Shown piece by piece: positions 1 to 5,348 of a stretch of 6,958 nucleotides of DNA; position 1 is the stretch's first letter; each line of letters begins with the position of its first letter. Source of the stretch: Spirochaetota bacterium (GTDB taxonomy: Bacteria; Spirochaetota; GWE2-31-10; MWDO01); the NCBI GenBank assembly GCA_017998755.1, contig JAGOCL010000130.1, forward strand, positions 1-6,958, written 5' to 3'. A program made the translations under genes and the position numbers. The notes under the pieces were generated by a model, which was not told the origin of the DNA, did no database searches, and saw only the letters and a program-made list of their open reading frames with translations.

Positions 1-132
1 GTCAAAATTCTTAGTATTAGCTCTGAGCGAGAAGTTTTTCATACCGATATAAACCGCGTCCGCCCCAAAATGGTAAGCGACTTTGAGTTTCTCCATGTCG
101 CCGGCAGGCGCCAACAGTTCGGGTTTGTTCAA
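1..132 (-). CDS. U32-family protein (peptidase U32 / tRNA or rRNA hydroxylation type), N-terminal part only
   Basis: Reading the minus strand from a TTG at 132-130 gives 44 open codons that run off the left edge of the window. The visible N terminus carries ELLAPAGDMEKL (residues 5-16) followed by GADAVYIG (23-30), the hallmark opening of the U32 family. The family is historically called 'collagenase-like protease', but characterised members (TrhP/YegQ, RlhA, UbiU/UbiV) take part in tRNA, rRNA or ubiquinone hydroxylation, so a protease role should not be assumed. The TTG is chosen because AAAAGGA lies seven bases upstream and an in-frame TAA sits just beyond that. Only one base separates it from the mltG stop codon, so the two genes are almost certainly co-transcribed and perhaps translationally coupled. 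Which subfamily it belongs to cannot be told from 44 residues. Confidence 0.85.
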   Translation of the reverse strand, partial: MNKPELLAPAGDMEKLKVAYHFGADAVYIGMKNFSLRANTKNFD

Positions 133-133
133 A

Positions 134-1144
134 TCAAAATCCTTTTATCGCTTTGTATTTTTTTTGAGCAGAAAGATGCTCTTCATAAGTTTCCGAAAAA
201 TGATGCGTCCCAGCCGCGGGATCTTTTACGACAAAATAGTAATAATTGTGATTTTCGGGATAAAAAGCCGCTCTTAGCGCGTCGTAACCCGGACTGCATA
301 TAGGTCCCGGGGGCAGTCCCATATAGAGATAGGTATTATACGGATTATCGATCAGAACGTCGCTTTCAAAGAGCTGTTCTTTTGGTTTGTCGAGGATAAA
401 CTGGACTGTAGCGCAGCTTTGAAGTTTCATTTTGGATTTTATTCTATTATAAAATACTCCGGAAACTCTTGGGGACTCGCTGTGATTTCTTACTTCTTTT
501 TCTATTATAGACGCTAATGTAACTTTATATAACAAGTCTTTTTTGTTCAACATTTTGTACTCGGGGTAAATTTCTTTAAGCTTTTCGTAAAAAAGTTTGA
601 TCATAGCGGAATATATTGTTTTTACGTCTGCGCCCTTATTGAATTTATACGTATCCGGCGATAGAAATCCTTCGATATTTCTAAAGCCATGAAGGCCTAA
701 TTTTGCGGGATAATCGGGATCAGATAAAAAATCGGCGATTTCATTTTGCGATACAATTTGTTCTTTAACCAAGATCTCGTTAATTTGTTTAAAAGTAGAA
801 CCTTCGGGGATCATAAATGAAACCGTTATAAATTTGCCGGCGTAAATCGATCTAACGATTTCGGTTGTCGAACTATGGCTATCAATAAAGAACCAGCCCG
901 TTTTTAGGTTTTTTTCGAGGCGTAGCAATTTTACGATTGATACAAAAAGAATTTTTGATCTGATATATTTTTTTTCCAAGAGGATATCGGCGACTTTATG
1001 CGCGTTATATCCCGGTTTAATCTCAATTTCATAACCGGTTATCGGAATATTTATGGTCGCTCTGTTCATAAACATCACCGCGGAAAAGAAAACAGATAAA
1101 AATATAATTATAAATAAAAGCGCTGATTTAACTATCAGTTTCAA
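134..1144 (-). CDS. mltG: Endolytic murein transglycosylase MltG (YceG-like)
   Basis: This 336-residue protein matches the usual MltG length (about 340 in E. coli). MltG is an inner-membrane lytic transglycosylase that cuts nascent peptidoglycan glycan strands and is thought to set their final length. A short cytoplasmic start is followed by one membrane helix (about residues 6-26). A LysM-like/YceG N-terminal region comes next (about 36-135), including IPEGSTFKQI (112-121). The catalytic YceG domain follows, with EGFLSPDTY (158-166), ASIIEKE (211-217, containing the catalytic Glu), a YNRI segment (232-235) and GLPPGPI (276-282). In the LQS-x-ATVQ motif (241-248) residue 244 is Cys where many homologues have Asp; I believe this variant also occurs elsewhere. 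The start is TTG at 1144: an in-frame TGA lies three codons upstream, AGGA sits nine bases before it, and the membrane helix begins right after. The U32 gene follows directly. Confidence 0.95.
   Translation of the reverse strand: MKLIVKSALLFIIIFLSVFFSAVMFMNRATINIPITGYEIEIKPGYNAHKVADILLEKKYIRSKILFVSIVKLLRLEKNLKTGWFFIDSHSSTTEIVRSIYAGKFITVSFMIPEGSTFKQINEILVKEQIVSQNEIADFLSDPDYPAKLGLHGFRNIEGFLSPDTYKFNKGADVKTIYSAMIKLFYEKLKEIYPEYKMLNKKDLLYKVTLASIIEKEVRNHSESPRVSGVFYNRIKSKMKLQSCATVQFILDKPKEQLFESDVLIDNPYNTYLYMGLPPGPICSPGYDALRAAFYPENHNYYYFVVKDPAAGTHHFSETYEEHLSAQKKYKAIKGF
140..146 (-). promoter_or_regulatory. Ribosome-binding site for the U32 gene, inside the mltG 3' end
   Basis: AAAAGGA on the minus strand lies seven bases before the TTG at 132 and within the last codons of mltG. 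It supports the non-ATG start of the U32 gene and tight coupling of the two genes. Confidence 0.7.
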
Positions 1145-1221
1145 TTTAATTCATCCTAAGCGCGCGGTTTTTTAGAAAATTTCGATTATAAACTACGAAA
1201 TATGAAATTCAATGCCGACGG

Positions 1222-1259
1222 CGTCAATATGATTTATACAAAATATTAATTTTTGTCAA
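1222..1259 (-). promoter_or_regulatory. Candidate promoter(s) for mltG and the U32 gene
   Basis: Two sigma70-like arrangements lie upstream of mltG on the minus strand. One has TTGACA at 1254-1259 with TATAAA at 1233-1238, but its spacer is only 15 bases. The other has TTGACG at 1222-1227 with CATATT at 1199-1204 and a 17-base spacer. Each is imperfect in a different way, so which one is used is open. Either would leave a leader of roughly 50-85 bases before the TTG start. Confidence 0.4.
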
Positions 1260-1324
1260 TGAAATTTTACTAGGCGTTGTAATCAGTTAGTTTTTGGGAA
1301 TACTAGTAAGTATGGATAGTCTAA

Positions 1325-1829
1325 TCAAACGTATACAGGTAGATTCTCGATTATATAGGAAAATAATATTTTTTTTATTTGAGAAATTTTTATCATATGT
1401 GTCATTATACCTGTTGTATTCTCCTTAATCTTTTTAATATTCAACTTTCTACCAATCATATTCAAGAATTCTTCAACTCCATATTTTATAATACCGTTAT
1501 AAAAGAAAGTTATGATATCTCTTAAAATCACAGACATTCCATATTCATTGAATAAATAATGCCATTTTTTCAATATTTTATAGTTTTCTACTTTTAACCT
1601 AACGTATTTATCGATTCTTTTAAGATCTTCAATATCAATAAACTCATATTCCGATTTGTGATCCCCAATAATCTCTTTAATAGTACGATAGTTTTTAGAT
1701 AATTTTTTAAGTATATAATCGATTAACTCGCAATTGCTATTAAAATTAAGATTATCTTTTAAATAGTCAATATAATCGTTGAATTTTTGGCGAGATTTTA
1801 AAATGAAAAAGATAATTAGATTTAGTCAC
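1325..1829 (-). pseudogene. Frameshifted orphan gene, function unknown (about 167 residues if restored)
   Basis: A GTG at 1829-1827 follows AAGGAG (1841-1836) at an ideal six-base spacing. It opens a 20-codon frame that ends at TGA 1769-1767. The next frame (+1) is open from 1825 to the TGA at 1327-1325 but has no usable start for its first 84 codons. Skipping one base, most simply an A in the AAAA run at 1799-1796, joins the frames. The result is a 167-residue protein beginning MTKSNYLFHFKSRQKFNDY and ending IIENLPVYV. It would be Lys/Ile/Asn-rich, with no signal peptide or clear membrane segment and no domain I recognise. Base composition is visibly more AT-rich and poorer in CG dinucleotides than the flanking genes, which suggests foreign origin or relaxed selection. 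A sequencing error in the A run is equally possible, in which case the gene is intact. The 82-residue piece starting at the TTG at 1573 is only its C-terminal half and has no ribosome-binding site. Confidence 0.65.
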
Positions 1830-1941
1830 GATTTACTCCTTAAAAGACTTTATATATATATAACAATAAAAAATGCGGAACTCTTTACAAAATCTAAAAA
1901 AAAATGAAAAATATTTAGCGTCTAGAAATATATTGGTAATA

Positions 1942-1970
1942 ATCATATATATCTGACGCATATGTGTCAA
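1942..1970 (-). promoter_or_regulatory. Near-consensus sigma70 promoter for the orphan gene
   Basis: On the minus strand TTGACA (1970-1965) is followed after exactly 17 bases by TATGAT (1947-1942), an 11 of 12 match to consensus. Transcription should begin near 1935. This leaves a leader of about 105 bases before the GTG at 1829, whose ribosome-binding site is also good. Confidence 0.75.
1954..1969. promoter_or_regulatory. Putative operator: 16-bp dyad over the -35 box
   Basis: The sequence TGACGCATATGTGTCA is a palindrome with one mismatched pair (14 of 16 positions symmetric), centred between 1961 and 1962. It covers most of the TTGACA box and the adjoining spacer, where a bound dimer would block RNA polymerase. 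The half-site TGAC(A/G)CAT does not match the TGTGA half-site of CRP. The regulator is unknown, and a 16-bp near-palindrome in AT-rich DNA could be chance. Confidence 0.4.
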
Positions 1971-2034
1971 AGCGATTATTCTAGATCATCAATTCCCCAA
2001 AAAAACTCTTGGTCGGCTTTTTAAGTTTCTAATA

Positions 2035-2063
2035 TTGAAAAGACCATATATTGAAGTTATAAA
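2035..2063 (+). promoter_or_regulatory. Promoter for the SPOR/CapA-like operon
   Basis: TTGAAA (2035-2040) and TATAAA (2058-2063) are separated by exactly 17 bases, each one mismatch from the sigma70 consensus. Transcription would start near 2070, leaving about 100 bases of leader before the ATG at 2172. Confidence 0.6.
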
Positions 2064-2161
2064 TTTAGGGGTAAATAAACTAAATAAAATTTTAAAATTA
2101 CCGAAATTCACTAATAAGAGTAATATTTTCTATAAATTACGTCTTGAGAAAAATCATAAAT

Positions 2162-2165
2162 GGAG
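2162..2165 (+). promoter_or_regulatory. Ribosome-binding site that sets the SPOR gene start
   Basis: GGAG lies six bases upstream of the ATG at 2172. The in-frame ATG at 2160 has no comparable site before it, and this GGAG would lie inside its own codons. The start at 2172 is therefore preferred. Confidence 0.7.
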
Positions 2166-2171
2166 TTAAAC

Positions 2172-2936
2172 ATGGGAGATTATAAACCTGCAAATCAAAA
2201 TAAACAAAAAAGTTTTTATTCGTTGAATCTAACGGAAGGGAGGATATTTATAATATTCGTCTCGATAGTTGCGATTTTAGTAATAGCGTTTTTTTCATTA
2301 TTTTTGATTATTTCAAAAGTTACCGGTTCTTCTAAGAAAAGCGGAAACGTCGTTACGTCAAATAATATTAAGGATTTGACGACCGACAAAGAGTACCAAT
2401 TTTCATTTTACGACGAACTTTCGGGTAGCGAAATAAAATCAGAAGAAACAACCGATCTTCAAAACGAGGTATTGGATATTGCCGAGGTAAAGGCAAACGA
2501 GACGGTTGAGACTGAAATAAAAGAGCCTAATATTATCTTAGACGATTCGGAGATTTTGTATTCGTCAAAATTTCAAAAAGAAAACGTCGTTTCCGACGGC
2601 TCAAATAAACAAAAAACGACTACGACTACTATAAAAAAAGTCGTATCTGTTACGAAGACGACTGTGAAGCAGACAAACAGTACGGCTTCAAGTAGTAAAA
2701 GATACGTCGTTCAATTGGGATCGTTTCAGAATAAAACAACCGCGGATAATATAACGGAATTTTACAAAAAAGCGGGATATCCGATCTATTTGCAAGAATT
2801 TAAAAAAGATGGTAAAATATTCTACAGATTGCGAGTAGGACCTTTTAAGGATAAATCGTATGCGGAGAACTATCTTGCATCATTGAAGAAGTCAAAATAC
2901 GGTAAAAATAGCTATTTATCTATCATTTACATTTAA
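2172..2936 (+). CDS. Membrane-anchored SPOR-domain protein
   Basis: This 254-residue bitopic protein has three parts. A short polar N terminus leads into one hydrophobic helix (about residues 24-48). A long acidic then Thr/Lys-rich linker follows (about 50-175), including a run of five Thr at about 149-153 that suggests an extended periplasmic tether. A C-terminal SPOR domain (about 176-254) carries RYVVQLGSF (177-185) and RLRVGPF (219-225), the two signature strands of that fold. SPOR domains bind peptidoglycan lacking stem peptides and so collect at the division septum; FtsN and DedD are known examples. The topology is like FtsN, but the linker is too divergent to assign it as one. It precedes the CapA-like gene by 20 bases and probably shares its message. 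Starting at 2160 instead would add only MELN. Confidence 0.85.
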   Translation: MGDYKPANQNKQKSFYSLNLTEGRIFIIFVSIVAILVIAFFSLFLIISKVTGSSKKSGNVVTSNNIKDLTTDKEYQFSFYDELSGSEIKSEETTDLQNEVLDIAEVKANETVETEIKEPNIILDDSEILYSSKFQKENVVSDGSNKQKTTTTTIKKVVSVTKTTVKQTNSTASSSKRYVVQLGSFQNKTTADNITEFYKKAGYPIYLQEFKKDGKIFYRLRVGPFKDKSYAENYLASLKKSKYGKNSYLSIIYI

Positions 2937-2940
2937 AATA

Positions 2941-2949
2941 TGATATAAT
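2941..2949 (+). promoter_or_regulatory. Extended -10 promoter directly before the CapA-like gene
   Basis: TGATATAAT is an exact TGnTATAAT extended -10 element, a type that can work without a -35 box; none is visible here. Its distance puts the transcription start at about 2956-2957, on or one base before the GTG start codon. It would therefore make a leaderless or nearly leaderless mRNA. Confidence 0.45.
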
Positions 2950-2956
2950 TTAAAGC

Positions 2957-4111
2957 GTGAAAAAATATTTATACGTTATATTTGCGTTTTTTGCGATAAA
3001 TTATTATTCTAACGCTCAAATAGTTAAATTTACCGTAATTGGCGATATTATGGCTCATGATAACCTTCAAGAGTTTGCTCTAGCTACTCCGGAAGGTTAT
3101 TCCGTATTATTCAATACTACTAAAGATATATTTCTATCAGACGATATAACGTTTGCTAATCTGGAAGTTCCTATCCGGGATGAAAAAGATATTTCGGGCT
3201 ACCCGCTTTTTAACGCTAAATCCGGTCTAGTCAAAGCAGTTAAAGAGGCCGGTATTGATATGCTTTCCCTTGCTAATAATCATTCTATTGATCAAAGCTA
3301 TGCTGGGATCAGTTCTACAATCGATGCCGTCGAGAAAGAGGGGTTAATATACGCCGGAACCGGAAAGACTCCGAACGAGGCAAAAAAAGCAAAAATATTT
3401 CTTAAAAACGGGATTACTTTTGGGTTTATCTCTGCGACGTTTTATCTGAACGGTATTTATATGAAAGAAATAGAGGACGCTCCGTACGCCTATCTGGTAG
3501 AAATTGACAATACGGACGATATCGACGAATTTTGCGAGCGTATTCGTCAAACGAAAGCGGCGACGGACTTTACTATTGTGTCTTACCATTTTGGCATAGA
3601 ATATTCCAAAAAACCGCTCGATTCTCACGTAAAAGTCGTCGAGAAACTGGCGAATTCCGGGGGAGACCTGATTCTTGGGCATCACCCGCACGTTTTACAT
3701 GAAACAAAGTATTTTAAGACGACCGACGGCAGAAATTCGCTGATTTTTTATTCGCTTGGCAATTTTATAAGCGCGCAAGCGAGATATCTTGACAATCCCG
3801 ACGCCGATCCGGAAAAACTGTACGATTCGGTACTTACTCGCACGGCCGAGGCGCTCGTCGCTCAATTTGACGTCGTTAAGTTAGACGGTCGAACGTCGAT
3901 CGTTAACGCCTCGGCGATTCCTTTTTTTAATATGCGCTACGTCTATAAATCAGGAGATAAAACTTACGACGGCTTTGAATTGAGAAGAATGAACGAGATT
4001 ATTGCCGGAGACGACCTTTCAGGCGACAAATTCCGCGAAAACGCCGGACTTTTTAAGGATATAGTTCTTTACCGACTAAATGAGATATTTAAAAATATTT
4101 TAAAATTCTGA
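2957..4111 (+). CDS. CapA/PGA_cap-family protein (poly-gamma-glutamate capsule type, metallophosphatase fold), exported
   Basis: The 384-residue product begins with a clear signal peptide (about 1-20, ending YSNA before Q21), which fixes the GTG at 2957 as the start because the next in-frame Met is inside the catalytic core. The CapA family motifs follow in order: GDIMAHDN (29-36), ANLEVPI (67-73), SLANNHSID (104-112), SYHFGIEY (209-216), GHHPHVL (241-247) and FYSLGNF (264-270). These Asp, Asn and His residues form the presumed dinuclear metal site of a calcineurin-like phosphoesterase fold. CapA/PgsA of Bacillus is needed for poly-gamma-glutamate synthesis, but most family members in other bacteria have no known substrate and no capB/capC genes are visible here, so the polymer is unknown. 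No Shine-Dalgarno sequence precedes the GTG. The residue 320-384 tail is not one I recognise. Confidence 0.9.
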   Translation: MKKYLYVIFAFFAINYYSNAQIVKFTVIGDIMAHDNLQEFALATPEGYSVLFNTTKDIFLSDDITFANLEVPIRDEKDISGYPLFNAKSGLVKAVKEAGIDMLSLANNHSIDQSYAGISSTIDAVEKEGLIYAGTGKTPNEAKKAKIFLKNGITFGFISATFYLNGIYMKEIEDAPYAYLVEIDNTDDIDEFCERIRQTKAATDFTIVSYHFGIEYSKKPLDSHVKVVEKLANSGGDLILGHHPHVLHETKYFKTTDGRNSLIFYSLGNFISAQARYLDNPDADPEKLYDSVLTRTAEALVAQFDVVKLDGRTSIVNASAIPFFNMRYVYKSGDKTYDGFELRRMNEIIAGDDLSGDKFRENAGLFKDIVLYRLNEIFKNILKF

Positions 4112-4162
4112 ATCGGTTCCGCGGTAATGTATTTTTTTATTATCGCCTCGTTAATGTATATA

Positions 4163-4187
4163 GAAATATAATAAAAAATTATATTTC
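4163..4187. terminator. Perfect AT-rich inverted repeat after the CapA-like gene
   Basis: GAAATATAAT (4163-4172) and ATTATATTTC (4178-4187) are exact complements around an AAAAA loop. On the plus strand it lies 51 bases past the CapA-like stop codon and could act as a weak terminator or an RNA 3'-end hairpin, but it lacks a GC-rich stem and a following T run. The right arm also contains the -10 box of the minus-strand promoter described here, so the repeat may instead be regulatory. Confidence 0.35.
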
Positions 4188-4206
4188 AGATACAAAGGAA
4201 TGTCAA
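4178..4206 (-). promoter_or_regulatory. Fully consensus sigma70 promoter pointing antisense to the CapA-like gene
   Basis: On the minus strand TTGACA (4206-4201) and TATAAT (4183-4178) are separated by exactly 17 bases, a 12 of 12 match to consensus. Transcription would begin near 4171 and run leftward through 60 intergenic bases into the antisense strand of the CapA-like gene. No protein-coding gene with a ribosome-binding site follows, so the product, if any, would be a small or antisense RNA. No clear terminator for it is visible. Confidence 0.6.
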
Positions 4207-4211
4207 GCGGA

Positions 4212-4245
4212 TAAAAGATATTTTAATTCGGTAAAATATCTTTTA
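4212..4245 (-). terminator. Terminator hairpin of the cyclase operon, overlapping its stop codon
   Basis: A 14-bp perfect inverted repeat (4212-4225 and 4232-4245) encloses a six-base loop. Read on the minus strand the stem is TAAAAGATATTTTA, the loop CCGAAT, then TAAAATATCTTTTA. The last codons of the cyclase form the left stem and loop, and its TAA opens the right stem. The U-rich right arm (UCUUUUA) stands in for a tail. Its AT-only character makes it weaker than a classical terminator, but its place between convergent genes and perfect pairing support the role. It could work in both directions. Confidence 0.6.
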
Positions 4246-5332
4246 GATTCTTTATTTTAACGTGATATTCAAACAAGTCAAACGCGGCGATTTCTTTCCC
4301 TTTGCCTTTCAAGCTAAAGTTGCGATAAGGGAATTCCAGCGAATTCAAAGATTTTATTTGCGCCACAATATCTTTTGAGCAGAGTATGCCCCCCGCGGTA
4401 GACATTGATTCCAGCCTTTGAGCCGTGTTTATAGGATCTCCGATTAGCGTATTGTCGTATCTTTCGCTTCCCCCAACGCTTCCTCTAATTACTTTTCCGT
4501 AATGGAGCCCCATTCTGAAGTAAGTGGGGAACATCCCTTTAGATATGCGTTCCTCGTTGTATTTAGATAATTCTTCCTGAATTGTTATTGCGGATATGAC
4601 CGCTTTATCGGGGCATTTAAATACCGCAAGAAACGCGTCTCCTATAAATTTATCTATATCTCCGCAGTTTTTGTATACCTCTTTTGTCGCAATTTCAAAA
4701 ACGCAGTTCAACATTTGGATAACTTCCGCCGGTTGCATCAATTCGGCTTTGGTGGTAAAAGACTCAAGGTCTGCGAAAATTATAGCGAGTTCTTGTTCCT
4801 CTTCCGGTATCTCAAAATCTTGATTTTCCGCCAAATCTTCGGTTTTCTCCCAAACGGTCATGGGAATGAATTTTCTCAATAGATCGAGTTGGATGGCTTT
4901 AGTTATGTTTTTTTCCGATACTTCGCCTAGTTGTTTTAAGGTTTCGTCTAGCCGAATTTTGTTTCTGATAGCGGAATTACAAGCAAGGATAAATTCTTCT
5001 ACGTCGAAATCAACGTTTAGAAAGCCGTCTACGCCCATTGTGAAGTATTTTTTTCGATTTGAAAGGTCTTGAATGTTTAATACTATCATTATCGGTAGAT
5101 ATTTAAACGTTTCGTCGCTTTTTAGCTCGAATATAACGGCGTCCTTATCTTCAATATCTTCCTCGATAATAAGAAGTATCAAAGGTTTGTCGTCGAAAAA
5201 ATGGCCGGTAAGATTTTCTAGAGAATTATCGACGACAAAATTAATCTGAAAGGAACTCATTTTTGAGAAACCCGCAGAGATTCTATCGATATTCAAATCT
5301 TTTCTATTTCCGACATAAACAATTTTATACAT
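4223..5332 (-). CDS. Class III adenylate cyclase with N-terminal degenerate receiver domain
   Basis: This 369-residue soluble protein makes cAMP from ATP. Residues 1-125 resemble a response-regulator receiver: LILLIIEED (51-59), FKYLPIMIVLN (76-86) and GVDGFLNVDFD (100-110) follow its strand pattern. The usual phosphoacceptor Asp after LILL is Ile55, the N-terminal acidic pair is absent, and the conserved Lys before the last helix is replaced by Val107, so it is probably not phosphorylated. A helical linker (about 126-175) contains RKFIP (153-157), common before cyclase domains. The catalytic domain (about 180-355) has every key residue: metal ligands Asp188 (FADLESFT) and Asp232 (DKFIGDA), ATP-selecting Lys228 and Thr295, and transition-state residues Asn302 and Arg306 (GDPINTAQRLE). 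Lys/Thr favours ATP over GTP. The gene lies 16 bases after the LtaS-like gene and has a weak GGA ribosome-binding site before its ATG. Confidence 0.9.
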   Translation of the reverse strand: MYKIVYVGNRKDLNIDRISAGFSKMSSFQINFVVDNSLENLTGHFFDDKPLILLIIEEDIEDKDAVIFELKSDETFKYLPIMIVLNIQDLSNRKKYFTMGVDGFLNVDFDVEEFILACNSAIRNKIRLDETLKQLGEVSEKNITKAIQLDLLRKFIPMTVWEKTEDLAENQDFEIPEEEQELAIIFADLESFTTKAELMQPAEVIQMLNCVFEIATKEVYKNCGDIDKFIGDAFLAVFKCPDKAVISAITIQEELSKYNEERISKGMFPTYFRMGLHYGKVIRGSVGGSERYDNTLIGDPINTAQRLESMSTAGGILCSKDIVAQIKSLNSLEFPYRNFSLKGKGKEIAAFDLFEYHVKIKNLKDILPN

Positions 5333-5348
5333 AATACGTCCGTTAAAT

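Larger units (their letters stand above)
1830..2171. other. Gene-free divergent control region
   Basis: About 340 very AT-rich bases separate the orphan gene start from the SPOR gene start. I find no open frame here. The region holds two diverging promoters, with -35 boxes at 1965-1970 (minus) and 2035-2040 (plus), a 16-bp dyad on the minus promoter, and leaders of about 100 bases on each side. An imperfect inverted repeat (1918-1933 against 1945-1959, GCGTC at the outer ends) spans the -10 box and start point of the minus promoter and could fold or bind a protein. The rest is low-complexity A/T sequence in which I see nothing further. Confidence 0.6.

Noticed and set aside
70..303. Two overlapping plus-strand frames (70-303 and 83-277) across the mltG 3' end
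   Set aside because: Both lie opposite the conserved end of MltG and the start of the U32 gene, and their products look like random translation.
1790..1805. Programmed +1 ribosomal frameshift in the orphan gene
   Set aside because: The join sits at a short TTTTAAAA stretch with no in-frame stop or rare codon at the slip site as in prfB-type +1 shifts. The -1 slippery heptamer phase is also wrong. A simple one-base indel is the more economical explanation.
1954..1969. The dyad as a cAMP-CRP binding site linked to the cyclase
   Set aside because: Its half-site is TGAC(A/G)CAT rather than TGTGA with a six-base gap, so a CRP assignment is not supported.
2610..2700. ACG/ACT-rich stretch in the SPOR gene as a possible DNA repeat
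   Set aside because: It encodes a Thr/Lys-rich linker with no regular repeat unit, as is usual for periplasmic tethers of SPOR proteins.
3503..3510. TTGACA sequences inside the CapA-like gene (near 3504 and 3789)
   Set aside because: No -10 box at a suitable distance accompanies them, and they fall within conserved coding sequence.
3344..3691. 115-codon open frame on the minus strand within the CapA-like gene
   Set aside because: It is antisense to a gene with unmistakable family motifs, its product is Arg/Phe-rich without any recognisable domain, and it has no ribosome-binding site that I can see.
4596..5072. Two plus-strand open frames opposite the cyclase (4596-4823, 4860-5072)
   Set aside because: They mirror the catalytic and linker regions of the cyclase and show no independent coding signals.
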